Of a stretch of DNA of 64,000 bases, positions 24,433 through 33,825 are shown in pieces. Both the position numbers and the translations under genes were made by a program. Every line of letters begins with the position of its first letter. Within the stretch, counting starts at the first letter, position 1. The stretch comes from Cristatella mucedo (Eukaryota > Bryozoa > Phylactolaemata > Cristatellidae), in the NCBI GenBank assembly GCA_009760855.2, contig WPIO01000018.1:1818501-1882500 (forward strand), in the 5' to 3' direction. The notes under the pieces are model-generated. The model had not been told where the DNA came from, searched no databases, and saw only the letters and a list, made by a program, of their open reading frames with translations.

Positions 24433-24611
24433 AGTCCATGCGCTAAAAAAATCCTGGCTGATTAAACAGCCTCTTTTTGTATAGCGGCAGAAGAGCCTTA
24501 AAGGCTATCAATACTGCTTGCTGTGGTGATAAAGAATCGCCCACCACAGGAGTCGAACCCACTAGCTCGGGACCGGGATCGTGAAAGCAACCTAGTGTGC
24601 CATCACGGCTG
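24433..24611 (-). mobile_element. SINE-B (tRNA-derived), minus orientation
   Basis: On the minus strand GATGGCACACTAGG gives an A-box-like segment and GGGTTCGACTCCTG an exact B box (GGTTCGANTCC). TGTGGTGGGCGATTC and CTATACAAAAAGAGGC follow. The last two blocks recur in the copy at 24692-24861. The SINE-A hairpin is absent, so it belongs to another family. It interrupts the LINE between segments that are contiguous elsewhere. Confidence 0.7.
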
Positions 24612-24691
24612 TATGCAGTGAGCTGCAAAGTTGAGACGGGATGTGATCAATGCATGAATGTGCTTGCCAGTGGCATCTCTGTTTAAGCAGT

Positions 24692-24861
24692 GAGATGTAC
24701 AGACACACCAGGTAAGGAGATTGTTTTCGCGACATTGGTTCCGAAGTTGTGTATTCGAATCCTGTGGTGGGCGATCATTTATTGCTGCTCGAAGCTGTGG
24801 TGACAGCCGTAAAGTCTCCTACATCACTATACAAAAGAGGCTACTGAGTCCGACAGTATTT
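24692..24861 (+). mobile_element. SINE-B, plus orientation, with target-site duplication
   Basis: ACACACCAGGTAAGGAG is the head, GTATTCGAATCCTG the B box, and TGTGGTGGGCGATCATTTAT and CTATACAAAAGAGGC the body. TTTAAGCAGT occurs immediately before (24682-24691) and after (24862-24871), a 10-bp direct repeat fitting a target-site duplication. About 170 bp long. Confidence 0.75.
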
Positions 24862-25119
24862 TTTAAGCAGTCAAAAATGTTTTTAGCGTTAAGAGATGAA
24901 AAAATCCGATGCGACTGTGGAACTGGTGCTACCATCTAGAGAATGATCCTATTAGACAAAGTCACCTAAACCGAGTGCCGATGCAATAGGATGTATGCTT
25001 TGGGAGCCAATTTTTAGGGTTGGGTAATCACATTTCTGAGTAGTACTCTACTTGTTCACAATCAAGAAGCTGGCAATTTTATGAATTCAATAAGAAAAAG
25101 TGCACTAGCATCTAAGAGT

Positions 25120-25830
25120 GAATGATTCTAGCTATAAGTGAGCTACTAGGGCACATGTACAACAAGGCGAGTAGCAAGGAAGCCAGGCACAGTGCAGATT
25201 CGGCACGCCCTTCTCCTGCCCTTCGTCTTGTCTCCTCTCCTTATAATTATGCATGTACATCTTCTCTCTGCCTGTACCGGCAAGCCTTTCCGAGTAACAG
25301 CCAGGTCTGTGACTCGGTACCGACCAAGAGCCAGAGCTACAGGCCAGGCTCTCTGCGACTCTGATCTCGTGCAGCTCATTGTCGTTCCGGAGGGGCAGGC
25401 AACAGATTGAGCATCTCAGCCGACGAACAGGCGACTTGGCCAGCCAGCCGACCGGCCGACCGATCTGCCGGCTCGACCAGTGCGACCACCTGCTGCCTGC
25501 TGACACAGCCCAGCTCTGGCTGGCCAGGCACTTCCATTAGGAAGGAAAACAGGCTTCAGTCAGGTATCGGGTGTCAGCTGCCACTCCAAGTGGGAGGTTC
25601 AACGACCAGATGAAGGTCGGCCGATGTGGCTTGCTGGTGAAATCAAATATATTCTCCTACTGGACCAGCTGCCAAACAAGATGACTCAGCCTGCCTACTC
25701 TGCCCAGCAGCCGGTTAGCGACCAGAGGCAAGCCGGCATGTTGTTCGTTGAGCTGGGTCAGCTCACACCGACTGCTCTGACCCCATCGAGGAATCTAGCG
25801 ATGCCTTTCTGCCCTCTTGCTCTGTGAGTG
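25120..25830. other. GC-rich stretch with overlapping open frames on both strands
   Basis: Base composition rises and CpG becomes frequent (CCGACCGGCCGACCGATC near 25450). Frames are open on both strands: plus 25122-25364, 25407-25613 and 25624-25827, and minus 25132-25506. The plus frame from 25624 (WLAGEIKYILLLDQLPNKM...) reads most like protein. A donor-like TTCAGTCAG|GTATCG lies at about 25565. No single gene model is convincing. It could be exonic or a CpG-rich regulatory segment. Confidence 0.25.
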
Positions 25831-26469
25831 GGCCAAGGGGCTCACAAACATCAATTAGTATGCAGCAAGCCTTGAGCATTCCAAGGCCCCCCCCCCCACT
25901 CTGCCCTGCCATTTAGTGAGGTACAGCACCTTAACACAGCCAGCTGTACTGCTAGGGGATGCAGCTGTCTATTTCGGCAAACAATGAAACCAGTTGCCTG
26001 CACTGCCTACCAAAGAGACATCCATGAGAAGCCAAAGTTGGCAATTTAAGATCGTACCCATGCATACACCTGTATGTGCAGTCGCTCCATATGCTTCTCC
26101 TAGATCGAGTTATTTTCCTAACGTGCTTATACAAATGCTTAAGAATTCCTATTGATCACTCTCAGCTCGAGAAGTTTGTCCCATGGGATCACTCCCTCGG
26201 CTGAGCGTCTCAATCGCTGAGTATATTATAATTATTGTTAACCGTAATTACTTTTGGTGTAGTTATCCTGTCGCCATGACACGGCAAGCTGTCAGCATAA
26301 CCTGGCCAGCTAATGTTACTGTGGTTCGCTGCTGTCGGTTTAACCAGGAACAATGATTCCTTTTTCTTAGCTATATTAGCCCCAGCAAAATCATCATTTA
26401 GGATCCATTAGCCGATGCTTCCACAGCATTAGGACCCTGTCTTTCCCTGTCAATACTATCAGCATGGAC

Positions 26470-26545
26470 GAGTTCATCATCAAGCACAATCTTGGCTTTC
26501 GTTTGTATGCCAATGTCACTCAGCTGTACCTATCGTCCAGCGCTT
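26470..26545 (+). pseudogene. LINE catalytic-motif relic
   Basis: IIKHNLGFRLYANVTQLYLS on the plus strand corresponds to IAKHNIGFHFYADDTQLYLC of the copy at 59.46 kb. The catalytic YADD has become YANV (26506-26517). Flanking LINE sequence is too decayed to delimit. Confidence 0.6.
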
Positions 26546-26823
26546 GCAAGCCGCACTGGTACTTGTTTGAAGGAATTGCCTGCCTCTTGCTATAACCAAT
26601 TCCTTGGCTTCACATTAATTTGCGTTGAACATGGAAGGATACATTCCGGTGTCTTCTGCATAAGAACAACTGTCTTGCGTAAGCTTGTATCATCTAGACT
26701 AGTTTTTTGGAGCCAAAAAAATGAAACGCCTCTTTAAATGCTACTAGCGATGGCAAATTATAAACATGTCAATAGGCTAGCATCGTCATCTAGTTGAGTT
26801 GCACTCATGCTATTTTTAAACTC

Positions 26824-26825
<2 letters not shown>

Positions 26826-26881
<56 letters not shown>
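26826..26881. repeat. (CT)n microsatellite
   Basis: Pure CT run of about 56 bp. Confidence 0.97.
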
Positions 26882-26885
<4 letters not shown>

Positions 26886-26889
26886 CATC

Positions 26890-28420
26890 TCTCTCATTCC
26901 AACAAGCTTCCCCAACTTTTAAGTACCGAGCATAGCAAGTTGCTTCAGAATGCTTACATTCAGCAGTGCCTTAATGGTCGCTTAAACCAGGAACCGCTGT
27001 GTGGTCAAACAAGAAATTTCAAACAAGTTAATAGGTGATCAACTCGGAATTGGCGAATTCAAAAATGCCTTCCAGAAAGCCTCTTAAGTTCTCTCAATTA
27101 TGACAGTCTTCTCGGTAGGCAGCCCCCAGGCCAAGACGGCTCAGTCAGGCAGATCTCTTGAGCCTTCCGTAACGACGACATGCTTGTCTCCAGACAAGTA
27201 CGTCTAGGGCGTCTCTTTAAAGACTCAAAAAACTGGCAGTGAAAGCATGGCTCACAAATATCCTTAGTGCCTCTACAAATTGAATCATCCTACTTTTGGA
27301 CAGCATTAAGCTCTGTGAGGCAGTTGCATAAGTCCGACAAAATGCCTTGACTTTAAACTTAACGAAAAGAAGCATCAAAACCGTTTTCTCAAGCCCTCAC
27401 ATCCATAGGTTTGTTTTGACAAGCAATTACTTTTGATGAAAATGTGTATCTACACCACTGTAAAAGATTCCATGGCTATACGGATTTCTGTAGTTGCAGT
27501 ATATCATAACTAAATTCAATAAATTGCCTTTGCAAATACCTCGATCCTTCAGAATACGGCTGTTTGTCAAACTACACTGGGCATATTAGGTAGAAAGCAG
27601 TCCACTCTTCACTTGCTAATCGATAGGCAGAGTAGAAAGGTAGATGCTCTACTATTGTATGTAACTCTGATCAGGCCAGTCAAACATTTGCGTCTGGAGA
27701 ATTCCTTGCCAGGAACCAGATATATGAGCTACAACACAATGTCTGACCACTCTTCGATGATGTTTCAGAGAGCTGAAACTGTATGTGGTGCCCTCGGCAT
27801 CAAAATTGCTGAGAAATATTTTCTTTAAAACCTATATTCAGATGATCAGGCATTATCTACCGCTTGACTGTAACAGAAACCTTGAAAATCATAATTTAGC
27901 TTGCATCTCCTACACAAGTAGTATTTAGCTTATTTCACCCTTGTTTATATGATGTCGCAACAGCCTTGACAGATCATAGGTCGCCAGCCCTGACCCTTTT
28001 CAAGTAGGCAATACAGATTCCTTGCAGTAGGACTAGAACCGACGGCTTAATGTGTTAAGCAGGAGCAACTTCCAGAAGAGTTTGGACCCAGGGACCAGGT
28101 TTCTTCTAGCCAGACACTATAATGGGGCGACTGAACCATAACATTTTTTTATTGCCCAAGAAGATAGTCTGAAAGTGAGACATGAGGGACCATTCGTCAA
28201 CATGTTTGTACGTTAACATTGGTTCTCCCTGGTTACAAAAAACATCTCAATGCTTCGCATTGAAGGTTGAAGGCTGGAACCACAGCCGACATTTGTGTTG
28301 CTAGTGGCACATTGTAGCTGCTCTGGGTAGAATGCCTGATAGTGCCAGCAAGCTTCTCAAGTATTGTGGAGATAGGCTGATTCAGCTTCAATGATAGAGC
28401 TGTAGAACAGGCTTGACTCC
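26890..28420. other. Unassigned sequence, possible decayed tRNA-like element
   Basis: At 28005-28065 the minus strand has CGGTTCTAGTCCTAC, close to a B box, preceded by TTAACACATTAAGCC. It may be another SINE-B remnant. Nothing else was recognised. Confidence 0.25.
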
Positions 28421-28424
28421 TTTC

Positions 28425-28590
28425 GTCCTGCTTTCAGTTATTAGCACATTTAACAGCCTTATTTGAATAGCCAAAGAACAGCATTAACAGCAATCACAAT
28501 TGCTAGAAGTGAGCAATACAGGATGACCCAGTGCACTCACCCGGGTCGTGAAAAGCAAGCACCTTACCACTGGGTTAGGTAATAAAAAAA
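28425..28590 (-). mobile_element. SINE-B, degraded third copy
   Basis: On the minus strand CCCAGTGGTAAGGTGCTTGC is a good A-box head. GCACTGGGTCATCCTGTATT stands where the other copies have the B box and TGTGGTGG. CTATTCAAATAAGGCTGTTAAA matches CTATACAAAAAGAGGCTGTTTAA in two adjoining pieces near the 3' end. Confidence 0.45.
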
Positions 28591-28690
28591 ATACCAGCAT
28601 CATGCATTCAAGTCTCAACCTGAGCAAAAAATGCAAGCACCTTACGACTGGTTTGACAGGTTTAGTAAAACTACAAATAGCCTTCCTGTT
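28591..28690 (-). mobile_element. Second tRNA-like head abutting the SINE-B copy
   Basis: AACCAGTCGTAAGGTGCTTGC repeats the A-box head of the neighbouring element on the same strand, and GTTGAGACTTGAATGC is B-box-like. The 3' body is absent because the 28425-28590 copy begins here. This suggests an insertion into, or a tandem join with, an older copy. Confidence 0.35.
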
Positions 28691-29086
28691 CCTCTAAGCA
28701 TTGACTAAGCCTACGTGAAGTGTCTATAGTGCATGTCATTGTCACTAAACAGTTGGTAATCTTCACTGCTAGGCCAGGCAAAGGAGTTTCAGTTTCTAAT
28801 TGAGCGATATAAATGCAGTATTTGTAGTGATACAAATTTTATTTAAAACTTAATGACACAAGGGACAGACAGAGGCAGACACATGCAATTGCTTGCATGC
28901 TCATGCAAACAGGGCTAAGAAATAACAAACATCTTATAGGTGCAAAATATAGCTAGCTCGCTGGCATGGACCAGAGCCGATCAAGTTGCAAGGTACATAG
29001 ATGAACTCGTAGTTCTGTTACTCTGGCATTCAAGCAAGCACAGCAAATGCATGCACGCCTTGGGACACATGTTGGTCTTTCCAGGT

Positions 29087-29423
29087 CTATTGGCTAGGCA
29101 TCGATGGACAGACTCGGCCTATGCCTCTATTATCAAGGCCTCTACTGCGGCTCGGCATCTCATGCCCAGATCGCTCTGCAGGAGCCTCAACCAATATCGC
29201 TGAGATGGACATAGAGCAAGGCAGCCACAGCCCATCAGCTGCCACGATCAAGCAACAAATACTGTGGTAGCAGCAGCAAAGAACTGAAACTGCTGGTGCT
29301 GGTGCTATGATCACTCGACCGCAAAGCCCCCTACCACCTCGACCCTCTCGGCTGTCGCCTAGGCTCTCCCAGTTGACATCCCGAAGTACGGGAGGCAGGC
29401 CGCCTAGAGCGCCGGGATGGCTG
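29087..29423 (-). CDS. Candidate last exon of a minus-strand gene, unknown function
   Basis: A pyrimidine-rich acceptor (CTGCTGCTTTTGTGCAG) ends at 29424. The frame begins with the third base of a codon and runs 111 codons to a TGA ending at 29087. It reads SHPGALGGLPPVLRDVNWES, then LGDSREGRGGRGLCG, a hydrophobic Cys-rich middle and a charged C-terminus. Phase 2 agrees with the donor of the exon at 29839-30337; joining the two keeps the frame open. An AATAAA-type signal lies further downstream near 28840 on this strand. The function is not recognised, and the end of the frame may be an extension past an unseen donor. Confidence 0.35.
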
Positions 29424-29429
29424 CTGCAC

Positions 29430-29476
29430 AAAAGCAGCAGCAGCAGCAGGGAGCATCGGCAGCAGCAGCAGCTGTG
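29430..29476. repeat. Interrupted CAG/CTG triplet run
   Basis: AGCAGCAGCAGCAGCAGG followed by GGCAGCAGCAGCAGC. On the minus strand it is the CTG-rich tract directly upstream of the proposed acceptor at 29424. Confidence 0.85.
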
Positions 29477-29838
29477 CCACTGACGGAGCACCTCCGAGCC
29501 AGGTCAATGGCATGCCGAGTGGCTGGCAGAATGTCGGCTGCAAGCTAGGAGAGATTATGTGGGCTGACGCCGGCACGACCAAACAGCAGCTGATCAACGG
29601 CTGCACCCAGCTGCAGCAGCGACAGTTGGCATTATGCTGTATGCTCAGAGACCTAGACAACCGAAAATAAAGCACTATTAAAAAGAGCTGCTCTGGAACA
29701 GCTCTCTCTGTGGCAGCGACTGCTGCTTCACGGCTGCCGCTGCTCTAGCACTCGCGAGTCGGCTGCTGCAGCAGAGGGCGGCTGTGCTCACTGGCCACGA
29801 CAGGCAGAAGCTGCAGCACATGCAAGACAGCTACTCAC

Positions 29839-30337
29839 GTCGAGCTCAGCAGTGGCCACACGTGCACCAGTGTGCCGTTCGATAACACTGGCATGCCGGC
29901 GGCCATCTGGAGAGCACTCCAGCAGCCGCCGGCGCCACCTTCTGTGCTTCTGCAGCCGAAGCCTTCTCGGCCACGTCCTCCACCTCTGCATCCGCCTCGT
30001 CCGCCTCTCCAGCCGTGTTGGCCCCTCCGACTAGATTCGTTGACCGGACTGCGTAGGTCGGAGCTGGGTCTTGAGGCACTTTGCCTGGGACCACCTCTGC
30101 TGCTGCTGCGACTGCCGGCTAAACGGTTGCCCGAGAAGTCGGTGCTGCGCGTTAGCACTGGCGATGTGGTGAGCGACTGCTGTCGCCCAGTGGAAGGCGC
30201 CCTGCATGCTGCAGTCGGCTCGGCGGCTGAGGCGCCAACAGCAGCAGGAGGCATGGCCGGTGGCTGACTGCTTCGCTTCTGGGCGCCGTCGGCCTCTTCA
30301 TACCGGTCGCTCGCATCCGGCGGCCTGCGACTCGATT
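29839..30337 (-). CDS. Candidate internal exon: Ser/Arg/Pro-rich with an RGG box
   Basis: The acceptor CACCTGTTGCAG ends at 30338 and the donor C|GTGAGT starts at 29838. The single frame open throughout (166 codons) reads SSRRPPDASDRYEEADGAQK, then an Ala/Pro/Ser-rich part, GSRSSSRGGPRQSASRPSSD, and HGWRGGRGGCRGGGRGREG (about 29967-30008). The last is an RGG box of the kind found in RNA-binding proteins. Entry phase 1 fits the preceding exon and exit phase 2 fits the next. Disordered, low-complexity sequence in GC-rich DNA opens several frames, including a proline-rich plus-strand frame at 29872-30267, so strand choice rests on the splice signals. No folded domain is visible. Confidence 0.45.
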
Positions 30338-30559
30338 CTGCAACAGGTGAGGCACTCGACTTCCAAGCTAGACTGTATGCAGCACTTGCCGAGCAGCATA
30401 GAGTTGGAAGCTGGCTGGGCAATTTTACAGGTGAGACAGCATAAGGGGCGGCAGCTGCGGGACAGGCGATGGCTGGGCAGGACAGGGCTAGGCCGGCTGC
30501 GGCAAGCTAGCTGGGTTAATCGCACGGGCCATGCGACCCAGCGAGTGCTATTTACTTAC

Positions 30560-30824
30560 TGTTAACCCAAGTTGAGCAGACTGAGAAGCTTTGGACAACT
30601 GGTGGATGAGTAGGAGGAGGAGAAGGAGGAGGAGACCGAGGAAGGAGAGGACGAGGAGGCGGCCATCCATCGCCGTGCGGCGGGAGGTCGGCGCCCGGAG
30701 GACCCCAGATTGACCAGGCATTGCTGCCTCGCTGGTGCTGCTGCAGCCACCAGCTCTGCGACGGTCCTTCGGCTGAGCTTCGAACGCTGCTTAGCTCGGC
30801 GCCTGATAAGCTCCCAATCGAGTC
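30560..30824 (-). CDS. Candidate internal exon: Ser-rich then proline-rich
   Basis: Strong boundaries: acceptor TGCTTTCTCGTTGCAG ending at 30825 and donor ACA|GTAAGT beginning at 30559. The 88-codon frame starts DSIGSLSGAELSSVRSSAEG, passes SNAWSIWGPPGADLPPHGDG, and ends in a proline-rich run (PPPRPLLPRSPPPSPPPTHP). The run could bind SH3 or WW domains. It enters in phase 0 and leaves in phase 1. The leftover A joins the AA that opens the exon at 30337 to make a Lys codon. The intron between the two is about 220 bp. The family is not recognised. Confidence 0.45.
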
Positions 30825-30941
30825 CTGCAACGAGAAAGCAGAATAATCACAGGGTAACTACGCCAAGCACGAACACTGACAAACGATAGCTTTCGGCAGC
30901 AGGGAAATCGAAGCCACTGCAATCACGTGGATGGGCCTCAC

Positions 30942-30977
30942 CATTTCGGCGTCGCCCACTTCGAGTAGCAGGCGATG
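30942..30977 (-). CDS. Candidate 36-base microexon
   Basis: CAGCTGCCTTAG ends at 30978 and ATG|GTGAGG starts the intron at 30941. The 12 codons read HRLLLEVGDAEM and leave in phase 0, matching the entry phase of the exon at 30824. Without the acceptor there is an in-frame TAG directly upstream. Short, so easily coincidental. Confidence 0.25.
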
Positions 30978-31077
30978 CTAAGGCAGCTGACCGTCGTGCG
31001 AAGCGCACCCTCGACAGCCACCGGCTAGCCTAGTGCTGCAAGGGGAGCGATGGGAGCTGGCGACCTAGCTCGACTGA

Positions 31078-31087
31078 CCTATATAGG
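31078..31087. promoter_or_regulatory. CCTATATAGG: CArG-box or TATA-like palindrome
   Basis: A perfect CC(A/T)6GG match, symmetrical on both strands. It could serve as a serum-response-type site or a TATA element for a transcript running leftwards into the exons at 30977-29087. It has motif-level support only. Confidence 0.25.
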
Positions 31088-31117
31088 CCGTGCTGGTGGG
31101 CGGAGCTTGCTGCTTAC

Positions 31118-31223
31118 TCAGCAGAAGATGGACAGGGAATGCTTGAGGCAACATGGCAGATCGACTGCTGCCGTCCGGGCAGCTACAACATTTCTCGGCC
31201 TAATTTTGGCTAGCTCCTTGCTA
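31118..31223 (-). CDS. Candidate exon ending in a stop
   Basis: The acceptor is excellent (TTTCCTTCCTTCTCTACTGC TCCAG, ending 31224). The only open frame starts after one base: SKELAKIRPRNVVAARTAAV, then DLPCCLKHSLSIFC and TGA. The TGA sits directly before a donor-like GTAAGC at 31117. Entry phase 2 fits the donor proposed at 31586. If this is coding, it is a C-terminus; if the donor is used, the stop lies in the exon and the segment may instead be untranslated. The two readings cannot be separated here. Confidence 0.25.
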
Positions 31224-31585
31224 CTGGAGCAGTAGAGAAGGAAGGAAACTTGCAAGACATCAAAGTGAGATTGGGCATGCCAGTGTAAAGTCAGGTAGCA
31301 GCCCTGCATCCATGCTTAGCAGTGTATTGTGTTGGCCTTACAAGTGGTTGTACAGAGGGGTGTAAAGTGGGAGTGGCCTCAGGATGGCTCGATAAGCTAA
31401 GAAGCTACCCAGCACACAAGCTTTGCATAGCGTGATTTTGCCCTTTAACAGGCTGCCCTCAATTAGCCGTGCTGGCCTGGGCACTAGCTGGTTAGCTCCG
31501 ACTTCAAACCGACTCTTCTGCTGGATGTGCATTGAACTGAACATTCGCCAACTCGGTTTCTAGCAATTGAAAGATAGATGCATAC

Positions 31586-31782
31586 TTGCATGATACTTTC
31601 TCAGAGCAAGGCGACCACACAAAACCTGCGGCCATGGTGCAAATCATGCCCACTTTGAAAGTCTCTGAGCTTTCACCCTGCACTTTCTCAAAAGTGCAGC
31701 TGCGGAAGACCACTCGGTACACTGCATGTTTGTCAGTCATATGCTTGTATACCGACCTCCCGAAGGTCAGATCAGCACAGTT
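31586..31782 (-). CDS. Candidate internal exon, unknown protein
   Basis: The acceptor CTGACCCTTTTTGTGTTCAG ends at 31783; the exon opens in phase 0. The frame reads NCADLTFGRSVYKHMTDKHA, then VYRVVFRSCTFEKVQGESSE and TFKVGMICTMAAGFVWSPC. A donor-like A|GTATGC at 31585 gives phase 2, matching the exon at 31223. The frame is open far beyond both ends (31504-32031), which raises confidence that the DNA is or was coding but leaves the borders uncertain. Balanced composition with Cys, Phe and Lys suggests a folded domain. I cannot name it. Confidence 0.35.
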
Positions 31783-32451
31783 CTGAACACAAAAAGGGTC
31801 AGGAGCTGGGTTGGGTGGAGGGCTACTGAGCTTCAGCAGACAGCAGCCGACTGTATGGGCAAGCCTTGCAGAACAAGCAAAACCTACCAAACCAAACCCT
31901 GGAATGTAATGTGGCAGGGAGTAAGGGGAGGGGGCAAAGATCAGCTTCTCCATGGAAGCTACATCTGACAGTGGCAGGTGCTTGTGGCAGCCAGGGTGGC
32001 TAGGGACCAGCAGCTGCTGCCGACAGAGCATGATCCAGGCTATATTCCTTCAATGGCCGAAGCAACCACTAGACAAAGGTATGGACAGACAGGCTGTAGA
32101 ATAGGGGCTGTAGACGATCAGACAATGCAGTAGGAGATATAGCTGCCGGCAGCTGTTACTGCACGGTGGGCTGCAAGCAAGCTGCTACCGTTCACCTGGT
32201 CCTTGCCCACAAGGTGGTGGTGATGGCAGTCGAAGGAGACAGAAAGCCTACATAATAGAAGAATAGCCAATAATGTGCACTCTAATTAGTTGCTTCTCTG
32301 CTGACAGCTGTCGGCCATACAGAATACAATTCGTGCTCGAATTACCTACACCAGCTCAATGGACAAAGATGTCACTTGCCTCATTTGGAAACTAGCCCAG
32401 CCTAGCACTGAATGGGTAAATCTTAGTACCAATATGGAAGGTCGATCTTAT
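31783..32451. other. Presumed intron or intergenic sequence
   Basis: Apart from the upstream extension of the frame just described, no feature was recognised. Confidence 0.25.
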
Positions 32452-32459
32452 GACCAACG

Positions 32460-32640
32460 GCTGCAGCAGTGGCAGCAATGCCATCACCAGCAGCCGCAGT
32501 ATCACGAGTAGCAGCAGCACCTTCTGTGGCAGCAGCTCAAAGCAGCAGCAGCATCGCCTGCAGCAGCAGCAGCTCAAAGCAGTAGTGGTAGCAGTAACTC
32601 ATAGTAGCAGCAGCAGCTCACAGCAGCAGTGCCTGCAGAA
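32460..32640. repeat. Imperfect CAG/AGC triplet repeat
   Basis: Repeated AGCAGC words with interruptions (CAGCAGCAGCAGCTCAAAGC, twice in variant form). Frames read as Ser-, Gln- or Cys/Leu-rich sequence depending on phase. No boundary signals argue for an exon. Confidence 0.8.
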
Positions 32641-32751
32641 GGGTTTCCAGAAACTCACCTCGGCGATGCTTATCTACCCAGAGGTAGAATAGCCAGAAAC
32701 ACTCCAACACCTGACCTCAGGAACATGACTTGGCTAAGAATAATAAATATA

Positions 32752-32815
32752 AGTCGTTTGTATAGTACCCTAAGAGAACCAAATCTCTATCCAGGCAATT
32801 TACCACAGCCTACAA
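32752..32815 (-). mobile_element. SINE-A tail fragment
   Basis: TTTGTATAGTACCCTAAGAG, AACCAAATCTCTATCCAGG and CAATTTACCACAGCC follow the order of the SINE-A 3' end on the minus strand. The tRNA-like head is absent. Confidence 0.5.
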
Positions 32816-33089
32816 TGAAAGTAATAACCAAGGCATTATGCAAGGTATTATGCTTAGATAAGCATGCCAAAGCAAACAAATACACTCAATGCAACTGGTT
32901 AGCCCGATCGCTACCTAGCAGGATCCCTAGCTAGCAGGTAACTTGCACTGAGTTATGCACAAGCAAACACTTGTGGCACACAGACAAACAAAAGAGCCAA
33001 GTACACTCGGGCAGAGAGATAGGCAACGGAGAACAGATGAGCTTTGCTAAGACATAACTGGTGCAATGTCTATGCAGCTAGTAACAGAT

Positions 33090-33660
33090 GCCAGATGCAA
33101 GTCCCAGAATTTAGGTGCATGGGAATTAAAGACCTGATCATCAAAAGCTTTCAAATTACTGAGAGAAACTGCCTGCCAGCACACTGGCTAAACAAAAAGG
33201 TCAGATAGGTAGGCTGGTGCAAGGAAGCAAGTCAAGCGACCTACAACCTACCTAAGCTGATTCCATATATTATATGAAGCCGGTGAACCTCATAGTGAAT
33301 TGATGCAATGCGACCACTATGCTGTTGACAATAGACAGGGTGAGCCACTGACTTGTGCACCAATTGCAGTCAATTAAGGGCACAGACCGATATTCCGGAA
33401 TAAAGATACACTCTGGTAATCCAGATATCACGAAGCATGACATGCTTTGGTGGTTCTATTTTCAACTGATTAGGCCTAGATAGCCATAAAGCCCTAAAGA
33501 CAAAACTATGTCGACTTGACAGGGGGAGACACAACATCATTAAATACCGAGGTATTTCGGAAAAGCAAGCCTAGATTACTGACAGACCTCACATGAGTTA
33601 GACTAGATGTACCAATCTTAGGAGTGCGGTCTTACAACTGGAGGGTGACACTAGGCTTCC
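33090..33660 (-). pseudogene. Old LINE fragment of another lineage
   Basis: Words in the order of the minus-strand LINE at 1043-1991 but strongly diverged: GGTGCATGGGAATTAAAGAC, GATGCAATGCGACCACTATG, TTGTGCACCAATTGCAG, CACTCTGGTAATCCAGATAT, then CACGAAGCATGAC. No uninterrupted coding remains. It lies immediately upstream, in opposite orientation, of the tail at 33826-34048. Confidence 0.45.
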
Positions 33661-33825
33661 ACATAATGCAAAGTGGCTCTCGTCGCCATTACGTTTAACC
33701 AAGAGCAAATATTGTCAAAGCAGGCTGCAAGGAAGGGAAATGAGTCTGATTCAGAGCAGGCCGGGAAGGGAAGTAAACAAAGAAGATCTTTTAGTAGAAG
33801 AAGCAGTGTGGCTAGCAGCAACCTT

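Larger units (their letters stand above)
24110..25015 (-). mobile_element. Old LINE fragment split by two SINE-B insertions
   Basis: Three separated blocks align in order with the minus-strand LINE at 1043-1991. The first is 24110-24432 (GGCATGGTCTCTAAAGG, CCTTGAAGTCAATAAG, CAGTGAGAAGTGG). The second is 24612-24691 (GCAGTGAGCTGC, GAGACGGGATGTGATCAATG). The third is 24862-25015 (TTTTTAGCG, GCGACTGTGGAACTGGTGC). The gaps between them are the two SINE-B copies. Coding content is lost through substitutions. Confidence 0.65.

Noticed and set aside
24692-24770. A genuine tRNA gene at the second B box
   Set aside because: Same reason: the head lacks a foldable cloverleaf and belongs to a dispersed SINE with target duplication.
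29872-30267. Proline-rich plus-strand frame
   Set aside because: It is the antisense of the candidate minus-strand exon at 29839-30337. It has no good acceptor and donor pair in phase.
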